From the NCBI GenBank assembly GCA_964019415.1, contig OZ025868.1, forward strand, positions 7,834,649 through 7,898,648: a stretch of DNA of 64,000 bases, given 5' to 3'. Below are positions 30,595 through 40,305 of this stretch, one piece after another (position 1 is the first letter of the stretch; each line of letters starts with the position of its first letter). The position numbers and the translations under genes are program-made. The stretch comes from Ianthella basta. Lineage: Eukaryota; Porifera; Demospongiae; Verongiida; Ianthellidae. Under the pieces are notes generated by a model. That model was not told where the DNA came from and made no database searches. It saw only the letters and a program-made list of their open reading frames with translations.

Positions 30595-30955
30595 CCATTG
30601 ACGCAGCCATTGCCAGAGGTCTACTGATGCCGCCAACTGAGATGAGTACAATGAGAGACCTGCAAACACTATCTGTGAGAGAGTATTGTCCAAGTGTGGT
30701 CGCAAAACCTTTAGTGATGTTTATCGCAAAGATACCAAAACCAGCTGTAAAACTGGCAATGAGAGTGTTGGCCAACACAAAGTGGATCATATAAGAGACT
30801 GCCCTAGCTGCAACCACTAGAGACAGAACAGTAACAGTGAAGGCCAGTGCAACCAGGTAGAAAGCGCTCATCACGAGGCAAAAGACACAAGGTTCTATGA
30901 CTGTCCTGTTCACATCGTTAGACTGATTCCCACTGGAATTTACCAACAAATCCAT
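30595..30955 (-). pseudogene. GPCR-like receptor, group A, N-terminal third only
   Basis: The ATG at 30955 encodes MDLLVNSSGNQSND with glycosylation sites, TM1, TM2 and the start of TM3 (SVGGISRPLAMAAS), then joins flank sequence at about 30595. The open frame continues into non-homologous bases to 30458. The rest of the gene and the fold-back element have been lost in one deletion. Its full-length equivalent in the other duplicate is 15177-16127. Confidence 0.85.
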
Positions 30956-31129
30956 CTTCAAATTAACCAGAACAGTCTGAAGTGCTGTGCTGTGGACACC
31001 AGGTAAATGTAATATGTACTGCTATATGCTGAAACAGAAAGAGTGAAATTGCACACCATATCTCCCGTACTTCAACAGACTTTTAGGTACTGTCATATAT
31101 TCTGTATAATTATTATGTGACATACAATA

Positions 31130-31386
31130 CACTTTCAGTGCACCTATTCACATGCAGCCATGTATTCATCATCACCTTCGAATTCATACATATCTGATAC
31201 AACACTGTTTGAATATACACACAAGTCATCCAATACTTGAGACCATGAACATAGGTCTGTCACATGATTGACCTGTATGTATGATGTCCAATACAAGGCA
31301 GCGGCACACAGCATGCAATGGACAATAGATTGGATTTCAAGATCACTTTCAGTAGAACTTTGAACCACAGCAACATGCAATGTTCA
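31130..31386. repeat. Dispersed repeat R1, copy 8
   Basis: Begins 175 bp upstream of the truncated receptor's ATG. Same subtype as 12453 and 16307. Confidence 0.75.
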
Positions 31387-31814
31387 GTTTGCTGCTCTAG
31401 CCATTATAGAACGTACATAGCTAAATATAATCTTATAAAATGGTACACAAATAATATGCCATTTGAACTATTACCAATGTATAATAATTATGTAAGTAAA
31501 AGCGGTGTCAGCCCAATATGGACCAACTACGTGATTTGGAGTTAGGGGTATATAGTTACTCATGTATGTGCTATGGCTTCCATGTGATGCACAGTTACAA
31601 CAAAAGACCCTTGAACCATCACCTATGCGTTAATTCTACCTATGTATAATTATATATTACTTGTGTGTGGCAATAAATTTTATGTTGGCACTACAATGAT
31701 CATGCATACCAAACACACAGAACAGCTAGATCCATGCATGGCTGTAATGCTGCATCAGCATGTGTTCAGCTACGTATATGTAGGATAAAGGGGGGGGGGG
31801 GGGGGAAAGGAACA
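31387..31814. other. Non-coding, with a run of 16 G
   Basis: Paralogous to 16559-16904 except for the unique G16 homopolymer at 31790-31805, which is absent from the other copy. Confidence 0.7.
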
Positions 31815-32288
31815 CATTTCATAATTACAACTTCGACACCGTGCCGTATACAAGCTATGATACACAGAGGTTTAGGTTTCTGTACAATAGTAGAGGTAGT
31901 ATTACTCTATCAACCTACAGTAAAAGTATTTCTGTCTGTTAGCTGTGGCGAGTACCAGAATCCGTCTCGTCTTCACGATGCTTTTTCCGGTCAAAATGGC
32001 GGGTGCATGGGGTAAAACGGAACACCAAGGAACAGCTGCATTTGCCGAGTTATCGTCCCATTACTTTGGGTTGATTGTGTTCTCAGTTTCATCAGTGGTT
32101 TGATCAGTGAGTAATTAACATTTCGTGGTGGCTCGTCTTTGTGATGGTATATTGGAATATCTCATATTCGTTCTATCCAAGTTTAATCGTGCACTATTAA
32201 GTTACGTAATGTCGATTATTGCACTGTATTTCTGTGAAGCTGCGCAGTTTACATAAAACGTTTTCCATACATGTATTCGCTGAAGGTT
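31815..32288. repeat. Segment shared with 16905-17372 (left half)
   Basis: Matches the continuous copy at 16.9 kb up to GCTGAAGGTT (32279-32288), the left target-site duplication of the following LINE. Confidence 0.75.
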
Positions 32289-34500
32289 CTGAAAGAAGAA
32301 TCAGTTCCAGCTTTGTTGATCCGGAACCCCTACAGCCACTGATTGCCTGTAGGCTTATTGCCATGGACAAGTGCCCAGGTGTTAGGCCAATAGGTATCGG
32401 GGAAGTGGTGAGACACATTCTGAGCAAGGCAATCCTTTCAGTCGATCGTCCGTTATCCAAGAGGCTGTTGGATCCCCATCAGCTTTGTGCGTGGCAGAAA
32501 AGTGGATGCGAAGCAGCCATACACGTGTTGGAGGAGCTGTTTCATGAGGATACAACGGAAGGGATACTGCTCATTGATGCCTCTAATGCATTCAACACTC
32601 TGAATCGCCAAGCCACTTTGATGAATGTTCAGTCACTGTGCCCGCCTTTGCAGCCACCCTGGTGAAAACCTACCGATTGGAACCGTCACTTTTCATCGAT
32701 GGGGAGACCATACAATCCAGGGAGGGTACAACCCAAGGAGACCCCTTGGATATGTCAATGTATGCTATTGGCATATTTCCGCTGATCCTGCGTCTTAAGC
32801 ACTTGGCCTCACAAATCTGGTATGCAGATGACTCTTCTGCAGCTGGAGCTATCAAGAGCCTTGGGAAATGGTGGGAGGAATTGCAGAAGGTTGGTCCTAG
32901 CTTTGGTTACTTCCCAAATCCATCAAAGTGTCTTCTAGTTGTGAAGGTACAATGGCTTCCAGAAGCCCAAGCAGTCTTGGGAGACACTGGAATCCAACTT
33001 ACATCTGCCAGAGGTAGATACCTTGGCTCGGCCATCGGTGTCACTTCCTTCAAAGAAGCCTTGTGAGGGAGAAGGTTGACCAGTGGGTACGTGAGCTAGA
33101 GAAGTTGGCAGACATAGCTGCTTCCCAACCCCAAGTGGCCTATTCAGCACTAGTCTTTAGTCTGAAACATAAATGGTCTTTCCTAGCAAGAACCACATGA
33201 GGCATCTCAGAGCTGTTGCATCCTGTAGAGGATGTCATTCGCCACAAAGTGATACCAGCCATAACAGGGAAAAAAAACATCAGTGATGCAAAAAGGAGTC
33301 TGCTTGCTCTACCCACAAACCTAGGAGGCCTAGGAATTTCCATCTTGCCAGATAGTGATGATAATGAGTTAGTTAACTCCTTCCTTGTCTCAGAGCCACT
33401 TATGTGCTCCCTACAGAAGAAGAGTGCAGTTCGTACTGCTGAAGTTGAGGCTCAACAAAATGAGGCCAGGAAAAGGGTCGGACAACAGAACAAGAAGCGA
33501 CAGGAGGGTGAGATGAAGATGACTTTGGAGGCACTCAACAGCACCCCTCAGAATGTAGCCAATCTAGCACAAGAGAAGGGAGCGTCTGTGTGGTTAGGAA
33601 CCCTACTGATTGAGGAACATGGCTTTTCCCTGAATTAAGGAGCTTTCAGGGATGCCCTGGCTTTAAGATATGGATGGCTTCCAAACAACCTTCCCTCCAT
33701 ATGCTCATGCGGCAAGGCAAACTCTGTACAACATGCTCTGAGTTGCACAAAAGGAGGTCTTTCAATCCACAGACACAATGACATCCGTGACCTTACAGCC
33801 ATGCTTATGGAGGAAGTGAGTCGCTCCATAGAAATTGAACCCCTGTTGCAGCCGCTTACTGGGGAGAACCTACAAGGGAGATCAGCCAATGTTCAAGATG
33901 ACAGTCGTATGGACATCAGATGTATTGGGGTTTTGGATCAAGCATCAGGATGCGTTTTTTGATGTGAGGGTTTTTAACCCGCTGGCAGCCTCCAACAAAC
34001 ATCCTAACATCTTGATGACTTTTCAGAGACGAGAGAGAGAAGCAAAGGATGTATGATCAAAGAATAAGAGAGATTGAACATGGCTTGTTCACTCCCTTGG
34101 TCTTCTCAGCATGTGGAGGAATGGGTCCATCAACTACAATTGCCTACAAGTGTCTAGCTGCACTGATAGCTGAGAAGAGAGGACAGAAATACTGCCGCGT
34201 GATGCAGTGGCTCCGGTGCCAACTGTCATTTAGTCTCCTGCGAGCAGCCATTGCAGCAATCAGAGTATCAAGGTCTGCTTGTTCCTCCCGTCAATCTGCT
34301 GCAGTGATCAAGTTGGCAATTGCAGAGGGTGGAGTACCCTCGGCATGACTCACAATCTGACAATGACATGACAATGACATGACAATTTGTAATGTATGCA
34401 TTATTTTGTCAATTATTGGTTGTTATTTTATCAGACAGTGCGCATGTGTGCCTATGTATTCCTCATTATCATTGAGTCTTGTTTCGCCGTAAAAAAATTG
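32289..34500 (+). mobile_element. 5'-truncated LINE with RT and endonuclease-like domain
   Basis: Recognisable in order: LIDASNAFNTLNR (RT motif A), REGTTQGDPL (motif B), IWYADDSSAAG (catalytic YADD), GYFPNPSKC (motif D), a thumb/connector, a CSCGK...HALSC zinc knuckle (about 33700-33750), then MDIR and FFDVRVFNP, which resemble a PD-(D/E)XK nuclease core. The C-terminal EIEHGLFTPLVFS region ends at 34348. The frame is broken at several points (about 32650, 33065, 33200, 33640 and 33900), so it is inactive. A 150 bp 3'UTR ends in an A7 run. The flanking 10-bp target duplication (32279-32288 and 34501-34510) proves insertion. Confidence 0.85.
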
Positions 34501-34615
34501 GCTGAAGGTTAGACCTAAACGCCCTGCAATCTGAAGTTATTCGATTCATTACTCGCTTCGTGAGAGTCGACTGAAAGCAAGTGTTCCGTTTTACCCCGCT
34601 TTATACCCTATATTA
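34501..34615. repeat. Right half of the interrupted segment
   Basis: Starts with GCTGAAGGTT and matches 17363-17480. Flows straight into the GC-rich hairpin without the 17.5-18.29 kb mobile-element mosaic. Confidence 0.75.
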
Positions 34616-34645
34616 CGAGCTAACGCGGCCAAAGGCCGCGCTCGC
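34616..34645. repeat. GC-rich hairpin, AAA loop (copy B)
   Basis: CGAGC, TAA, CGCGGCC, AAA, GGCCGCG, CTCG; counterpart of 18295-18325. Confidence 0.75.
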
Positions 34646-34957
34646 TTCGCGTCGCGTCGCCAAGTGGACAACTCAGGCCATCCATCACCATTTGGGTGAT
34701 TGCAGCTGGGTGACACTGCCTGGGATAAAGATGATCTTGTTTGCACTGACCTTGGCCACTGTCATGCACTTGCATGCTCACATACATAGCTATAGCTACA
34801 CCTACACCATGTTAAAAGTATTGCAGGATCGTGTCTTTTTAGGCCAAAATGGCAATGCCGAAGCCACGCAATACCTTACTTCGCGACAGAGAGAGGGCTT
34901 TCTGCAGCCAAGACGCTAACAGCAGAAGTATACAAATAGCGAAACAAAAATACTCAC
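34646..34957. other. Non-coding, paralogous to 18326-18633
   Basis: No gene is seen; intronic on the minus strand if the candidate exon at 34958 is real. Confidence 0.5.
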
Positions 34958-35110
34958 CTACCAATAGCCAGAGCAACTCCCTCGCAACAGGTTATGACAG
35001 GGAGCTTCTGCGCAAGTGCGCTTCGCGCCTTGGAGACCCAACCTGAGGAGAGCGGAGTGTCTAAGAGACGGCTGGCTGCGAGGCATGTGCGCACCTGCCG
35101 GAGCGGCCAT
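34958..35110 (-). other. Candidate first exon and promoter, minus strand (copy B)
   Basis: Same layout as 18640-18792: ATG at 35110 in AAACATGG, about 50 open codons, GGTAGGTGAGT at about 34952-34961, and CCAAT upstream. The CRE-like box is changed (TGACGCAA). Amino-acid differences from copy A are frequent, so coding constraint is not evident. Confidence 0.3.
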
Positions 35111-35513
35111 GTTTGCGGTTGCGTCATTGCGTCGTCCAATCAAATGCCCCTTAATGCCACGCACAAGCAAACGAACGAACGCATAGACTGAAAAAGATTA
35201 ATATTAATACATTAAGGATAGCCAATAAGCCACAAAAGGCATGTGGAGCTCCTATATACTAGTCGAATTTCACTACAAAATTGGCTTGTTTTACCAAGTA
35301 CCGCTCATTGACAAGACAAACTTGATCATGAGCTTCTGTACACTGGGGCAACATGAAAAACTACTTTCTAAGTGTACCAGCATGATAAGCTATAATCACA
35401 CATTTCAAAATTGAGGAGCAATACATTTGTTTTGTATAATGTAGCTAACATGAAGAAGATCTGTCTATGCACGATCAAACAATAATCTGCAATGATACTT
35501 AGTCTGCATTGTT
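35111..35513. other. Non-coding with left arm of fold-back element
   Basis: 35276-35395 repeats the left arm only, as in 18954-19070. Confidence 0.5.
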
Positions 35514-36542
35514 TTACGCAATTGGAGAAACTAACATCCTTTCTGTCAGTAACTCCTGCCCTGACATTCCAAGAGGCTTCTTGCACACATTCCTACACAG
35601 ACGTAGGAGACACTTTTTCATCAGGACACGGACTGGTTTGAAGTACACCAAAACCAGAACAGGAGTGGGAATGATGGACACCAGTACAGTACTGGAAAGG
35701 ATCTCATTAATGACCTTGAGCATTTCTGTTGAAAGCGAATTGGACTTGACATATGCTGCAATCACAGGTGTGGTGTGGCCAATGGTGCTCAGTAGGGTAC
35801 CAAGAAGGAGAAAGACAGAAAACTTCAGCATAGGCTTTAAACTTGCAGCATTTTCACTTCCACTGTTTGCCCTCACGTACCAGAAGGATGTAATGAGCAA
35901 CGCAACATTCAATGCAAGTGGAATGATTATGAAACAGGCAGTGACAGGAACAGTGTAGATGAGACCATAAGGACCAGAGCGAGGAAGACAACTTGTAGTT
36001 TCAATGTTAACCACTTCTAAAATGCTGGGAGAGATGAGCAGCAAACTAAATGCAAGACATGCCAGCCACATGACTAGAATGCTGATGACCAAATACTTCA
36101 ACTTGACAGCACTGATGGAGTACTTGATGATGATATACGCTACAATGGCAAACAAAGCCATTGCCAGAGGTCTACTGATGCCACCAACTGAGATAAAGAT
36201 GAGGAGAAACCTGCAAACACTATCTGTGAGCGAGTATTGTCCAAGTGTGGTCACAATACCTCTAGTGATGTTTATCACAAAGACACCAAAATCAGCTGTA
36301 AAACTGGCAATGAGAGTGTTGGCCAACACAAAGCGGATCACATGAGAGAGTGCTTTAGCTGCGGCCACCAGAAATAGAACAGCAACCGTGAAGGCCAGTA
36401 TAAGCAGGGAGCAAGTGGCTAACACGAAGCAAATATCACAGGGCTCTATGACAGCCATTGTTGCGTTTGTTCCATTAATAGACTGATTCCTATCAGATTT
36501 CCCAGCAATAAGAAGATTGCCAGAAGAAGCTTTCCTGTCCAT
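35514..36542 (-). CDS. GPCR-like seven-helix receptor, group A
   Basis: 342 residues from the ATG at 36542 (MDRKASSGNLL), the duplicate of 19190-20218. N-glycosylation sites in the leader, PCDIC before TM1, TM3 and ECL2 cysteines, IKYS, SENAASLKPMLKF, IIPTPVLVLVYFKP and tail ending MLVSPIA. Differences from the sister copy are scattered substitutions (for example FTADFG versus FTAGFG in TM2). Forms a divergent pair with 37181-38206. Confidence 0.9.
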   Translation of the reverse strand: MDRKASSGNLLIAGKSDRNQSINGTNATMAVIEPCDICFVLATCSLLILAFTVAVLFLVAAAKALSHVIRFVLANTLIASFTADFGVFVINITRGIVTTLGQYSLTDSVCRFLLIFISVGGISRPLAMALFAIVAYIIIKYSISAVKLKYLVISILVMWLACLAFSLLLISPSILEVVNIETTSCLPRSGPYGLIYTVPVTACFIIIPLALNVALLITSFWYVRANSGSENAASLKPMLKFSVFLLLGTLLSTIGHTTPVIAAYVKSNSLSTEMLKVINEILSSTVLVSIIPTPVLVLVYFKPVRVLMKKCLLRLCRNVCKKPLGMSGQELLTERMLVSPIA

Positions 36543-37180
36543 ATTCGAAAACAACAACTCCAAAGTGCAGTGCCTGTTATAGGTACCAGTTGAAAACAGC
36601 AGTTCACTGAACCTGAAAGAGTGAAGTTGCACACTTCCAACATACAGTATCTCATGTACAGCAGCATGCAACTTCTAAGTATTGCCACAGACACTATAGT
36701 TATCATAAGTTATTTTCAGAACTAGGAAACTCACTTTCAGAATACTTTCCTAATTGCTCACTGTTTACAAAATGACACTCATCTTCGAACAAGGAACTCT
36801 AGAATAGTGTGCAAGAATATACTCAACAGGTCTAAATCACATCTTTGAAGTGCTTCACTGTCCAACTTCAAATGTTTTGTCCATATTAGGTTCAGAACGC
36901 ACTCACATTACTTACAATGCAATTATACTGTGGGTACTGCATAATGTTGTACTTCATTTTATACTTATCAATGTACAAAGTCTTATTCTTGTACATAATT
37001 ATTATGTGCAGTAATGAAAATGATGGCAACTAACAATGAAACCAGTGTGGCTATACAGTAACTGTTGAAGAGTTTCACCAAAACTGCACGGGTAGGTCAT
37101 TTAAAGCCCCAATGGTTACCTTGGTGTGCATTTTCTACCGTTCTGCCAGGCGCAACACTTTGTAAGTTTGGCAGTTGGAG
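36543..37180. promoter_or_regulatory. Divergent intergenic region (copy B)
   Basis: Counterpart of 20219-20839. TTCACTCTTTCAGG near 36612-36627 on the minus strand, CACTTTCA at about 36732. About 18 extra bases near 37090 compared with copy A. Confidence 0.45.
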
Positions 37181-38206
37181 ATGAACTTGCTCATGAATAC
37201 TTCTGGCAATCTTTCTATGGAGGGTGAGTCCGGTGGGAATCAGTCTATCAATGGAACAAACATTAACATGACAATGGCTTTCATAGAGCCCTGTGTTTAT
37301 TGCTTTGTGATGGCTGCTATATACCTGGTTGTACTGGTCTTCACTGTTGCTGTCCTGTTTCTGGTGGTACCAGCTAAAGCTCTTCCTCGTGTTATTCGCT
37401 TTGTGCTGGCCAACATTCTCATTGCCAGTTTCACAGCTGGTTTTGGTATCTTTGTGATAAACCTCGCTAGAGGTGCTGTAACTACACTTGGACAGTATTC
37501 TGTCACGGACAGTGTTTGCAGGTCTCTCATTGTACTCATCTCAGTTGGTGGTATCAGTAGACCGCTGGTGATGGCTGTGTTTGCCATTGTAGTGTATATC
37601 ATCATCAAGTACTCCATCAGTGCTGTCAAGTTGAAGTATTTGGTCATCAGCACGCTAGCTATGTGGCTGGTTTGTGGTGCATTTAGTCTGCTGCTCTTCT
37701 TTCCCAGTGTTTTGAATGTGGTTAGTATAAAAACAACAGGTTGTGTTCCTCGTTCTGGGCCACATGGTCTTGTCTACACTGTTCCTTTCATTGCCTGTTT
37801 CATTATCATTCCATTTGCTTTGAATGTTGTGTTGCTCATTGCATCCTTCTGGTACATAAGAGCAAACACTGTCAGTGAAAATGCTGCAAGTTTGAAGCCT
37901 ATGTTGAAGTTTTCTGTCTTTCTCCTTCTTGGTACCCTACTGAGCACCATTGGCCACACCACGCCCGTGATTGCAGCATATGTGGAGCCTGATTCTCCTA
38001 CACCAGAAATGATAACGGCCATTAATCACTCCAATAACATTGTTATCCTCTTGTCCATCATTCCCACTCCTATTCTGGTTTTAGTACACTTCAAAGCAGT
38101 ACTAAACCCAATGAAAAAGTGCCTCCTACGTCTGTGTATGAATGTGTGCAAGAAGCCTCTTGGAGTACATGTACAGGGCAGGACATCTTCATGGAAAGGA
38201 TACTAG
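37181..38206 (+). CDS. GPCR-like seven-helix receptor, group A
   Basis: 341 residues from the first ATG at 37181. Duplicate of 20840-21859 with the normal TM3 sequence LISVGGIS. All family signatures are present (PCVYC, DSVCR, TGCVPR, IKYS, SENAASLKPMLKF). TM7 is IIPTPILVLVHFKA. Same shifted tail ending GRTSSWKGY, lengthened by two residues through a 6-bp insertion (GTACATGTACAG). Confidence 0.9.
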   Translation: MNLLMNTSGNLSMEGESGGNQSINGTNINMTMAFIEPCVYCFVMAAIYLVVLVFTVAVLFLVVPAKALPRVIRFVLANILIASFTAGFGIFVINLARGAVTTLGQYSVTDSVCRSLIVLISVGGISRPLVMAVFAIVVYIIIKYSISAVKLKYLVISTLAMWLVCGAFSLLLFFPSVLNVVSIKTTGCVPRSGPHGLVYTVPFIACFIIIPFALNVVLLIASFWYIRANTVSENAASLKPMLKFSVFLLLGTLLSTIGHTTPVIAAYVEPDSPTPEMITAINHSNNIVILLSIIPTPILVLVHFKAVLNPMKKCLLRLCMNVCKKPLGVHVQGRTSSWKGY

Positions 38207-38811
38207 CTTCTGCAATAAAACAGTGCAGATGCTTACTGTTTCTCTATACTGGTAGATTATGTTTCAAGAAGCATTAGACATGTAAAGAATGAATTTGCAG
38301 TTTAGAATTTGTATGACCATGCACCTGTCAACTTTCAAATTTAAGCTTTTCATCAATTGAATATTGTCAACATTTAACCTGTAGAACTTGTTTCAACATA
38401 TTACATAGACGTTATAATATTATCATTATAAATATTGAGTTGCTAAATTTATCTTATGTGGCCATCAATCCCTTGTCCTTATTTGGCTGTGAGAAAATGT
38501 GCATTGCATGTATCAGACGTCACACTCATGATGTCTATTAGGAATGTGCCTGATAAAGATGGCTACTCCTATTTTAATAATAATGTAATAGCGTGCTTCG
38601 GCGAAAGTAGCCAAACGGCAGTGGCGAAGAACAATTGAAGGGCATGGATAATTATAGGCTTCTTTCAACGTATTGAAGACAACAAGCAAGGTAAATAGAA
38701 GCCAAAAAGCCCAGATTTCAGCAGCAACACCGATCCACACCAGATGTGGCCCTGTGTCCAGCAGCTCCCCAGGAGGTCCTCCTCATTTGAGAGCTTCCAG
38801 TTCCCATCCAT
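38207..38811. other. Non-coding, paralogous to 21860-22840
   Basis: Lacks the 340 bp at 22040-22390. No gene is seen. Confidence 0.6.
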
Positions 38812-39136
38812 AGGTGAGACCAAGTCACTGGAATACCAGTCCCCCCGAAGGTTGCATACTATGTATGCTGTGGCATGACCTTGAGATATGCAAAGAAAGT
38901 GATTTTCTTGCAATTGCCTGCCTCTCTTGGGAATTGAACCTTGGCTCGCTACAGGTGGTGCACTGGGTAGTCACGCAACTGTGCCACCGAGTACCCGACG
39001 AGAGAGAGAAGACTGCAATTTGAGACTTATACTTCACTACGCAGCACGAACGAAAAAAGTCGTGAAAAAAGAGTTTATCACAGCTCTAACCCGTGCCATT
39101 TGCATTACAAGTCGATGACCTTACCCTCCCGGCCAT
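38812..39136 (-). mobile_element. tRNA-related SINE, about 325 bp
   Basis: An insertion absent from the otherwise matching sequence at 22840, with CCAT repeated at both ends (38808-38811 and 39133-39136). The minus strand carries an RNA polymerase III type promoter: A box TGGCACAGTTGC and B box GGTTCAATTCC about 46 bases apart, the spacing found in tRNA genes. The tRNA-like part is internal; 120 bases precede it. No open frame. Confidence 0.75.
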
Positions 39137-40199
39137 CTGCACCACATGAGTGGGAAGCACATTAGGGCTATTTAAAGTGGAGATTGGCTGGCTATGCAGC
39201 TGCCTCTGGACAAGGAATTGTAATTGTGTACTTTGCACGCAGTCAACGAAATTGAAATTGATGGCACGATGAAGCAAGTGTATTTATGTACAGGTGTATG
39301 AATAATTGCGCTTTTATAGTCAAGACTGTACGTATTGTATGTTGGCAGTGCCTAGTGTATGTTTGTGTGCAGTAATGTTTGAGACACAATTCCATAAACT
39401 ATGTTATAATTATATAACAAATTAGAAGGGGCTAGAAGGCAACCCTTCTCTTACCAATGGCCGTTGATGCTACAAATTAAATTAAAGTGTATCAAACAGG
39501 TTCTTTATCAGCCATTTTAGCTATGATAAATGTGATCACATGCTCATGCTCTGAATTTAATGCATTAATCGAAGTAACTGGAAATCAAGTAGAAATTTTG
39601 TGAGTGTGCTACATCATCCAAGGGAATATCGCCATTGAAAACTAAAACATCAGAAAATGCCTGTCAATTTTCTTACCATTCTGGTAGACATCATGCTGTG
39701 TATAATATCTATAGTACGCACGCTTACACAAGTCTAACGTCATATGTACGTGTGTGTGAATAGGCTGGTGCTATATATGTACGGAGTAATATATATGACC
39801 TAATATCCATAATGACAGTTGAAAGTTAGTGTGAATGTGTGAATGCGATTCATGTTTCATTGTAACACCTATCACATTCACGCCTGTACATGAAACTTTC
39901 AATTTAGTGTGAGTGCACGCACCCACCTTCAACCGCATGGTAAATTTTTGTCCATATTTGGCTCGAAGCCACTTACATTACATTTGTACCTTTAACACTG
40001 GCTATCATTAGTACATAATGTCTATTACATAATTTTGTACTTTAACTATGCATCATAATGGTTGTGATGACAATTATAGAAGCATGTGGCTACAGGTATA
40101 CTGAAACTGAACACATAGAGAGTCTGTACAATACTCCATTGTTGGTACGCCTACGTTCTTGTATTGACTGCCTGGTATACTGAACAGGTCAAAGTAGTT
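39137..40199. other. Non-coding; duplication ends near 39545
   Basis: 39137-39545 matches 22841-23270. 39265-39405 is the repeat also found inverted at 43215. From 39546 the sequence is unique and AT-rich, with no supportable gene. Confidence 0.55.
40100..40175 (+). promoter_or_regulatory. Conserved group B upstream module, plus strand
   Basis: ACTGAAACTGAAC at 40100-40112 and TATTGACTGCCTGG at 40162-40175: the same two blocks in the same order and orientation relative to the gene, about 200 and 135 bp upstream of the ATG at 40306. The module has kept its sense with the gene, although this gene is inverted. Confidence 0.5.
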
Positions 40200-40305
40200 C
40201 ATGCTAGTTCTTATTAACGGTAGGGATCTCCTTGCATGTGTGTATGATCTGGCAGGAGTTTGCCCTTGTTTCTACACAGAAAGCTTCGGATCAGTTTCTC
40301 AAGTA

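Noticed and set aside
31790..31805. G16 run as a G-quadruplex regulator
   Set aside because: A single homopolymer absent from the paralogous copy; could be slippage or sequencing uncertainty.
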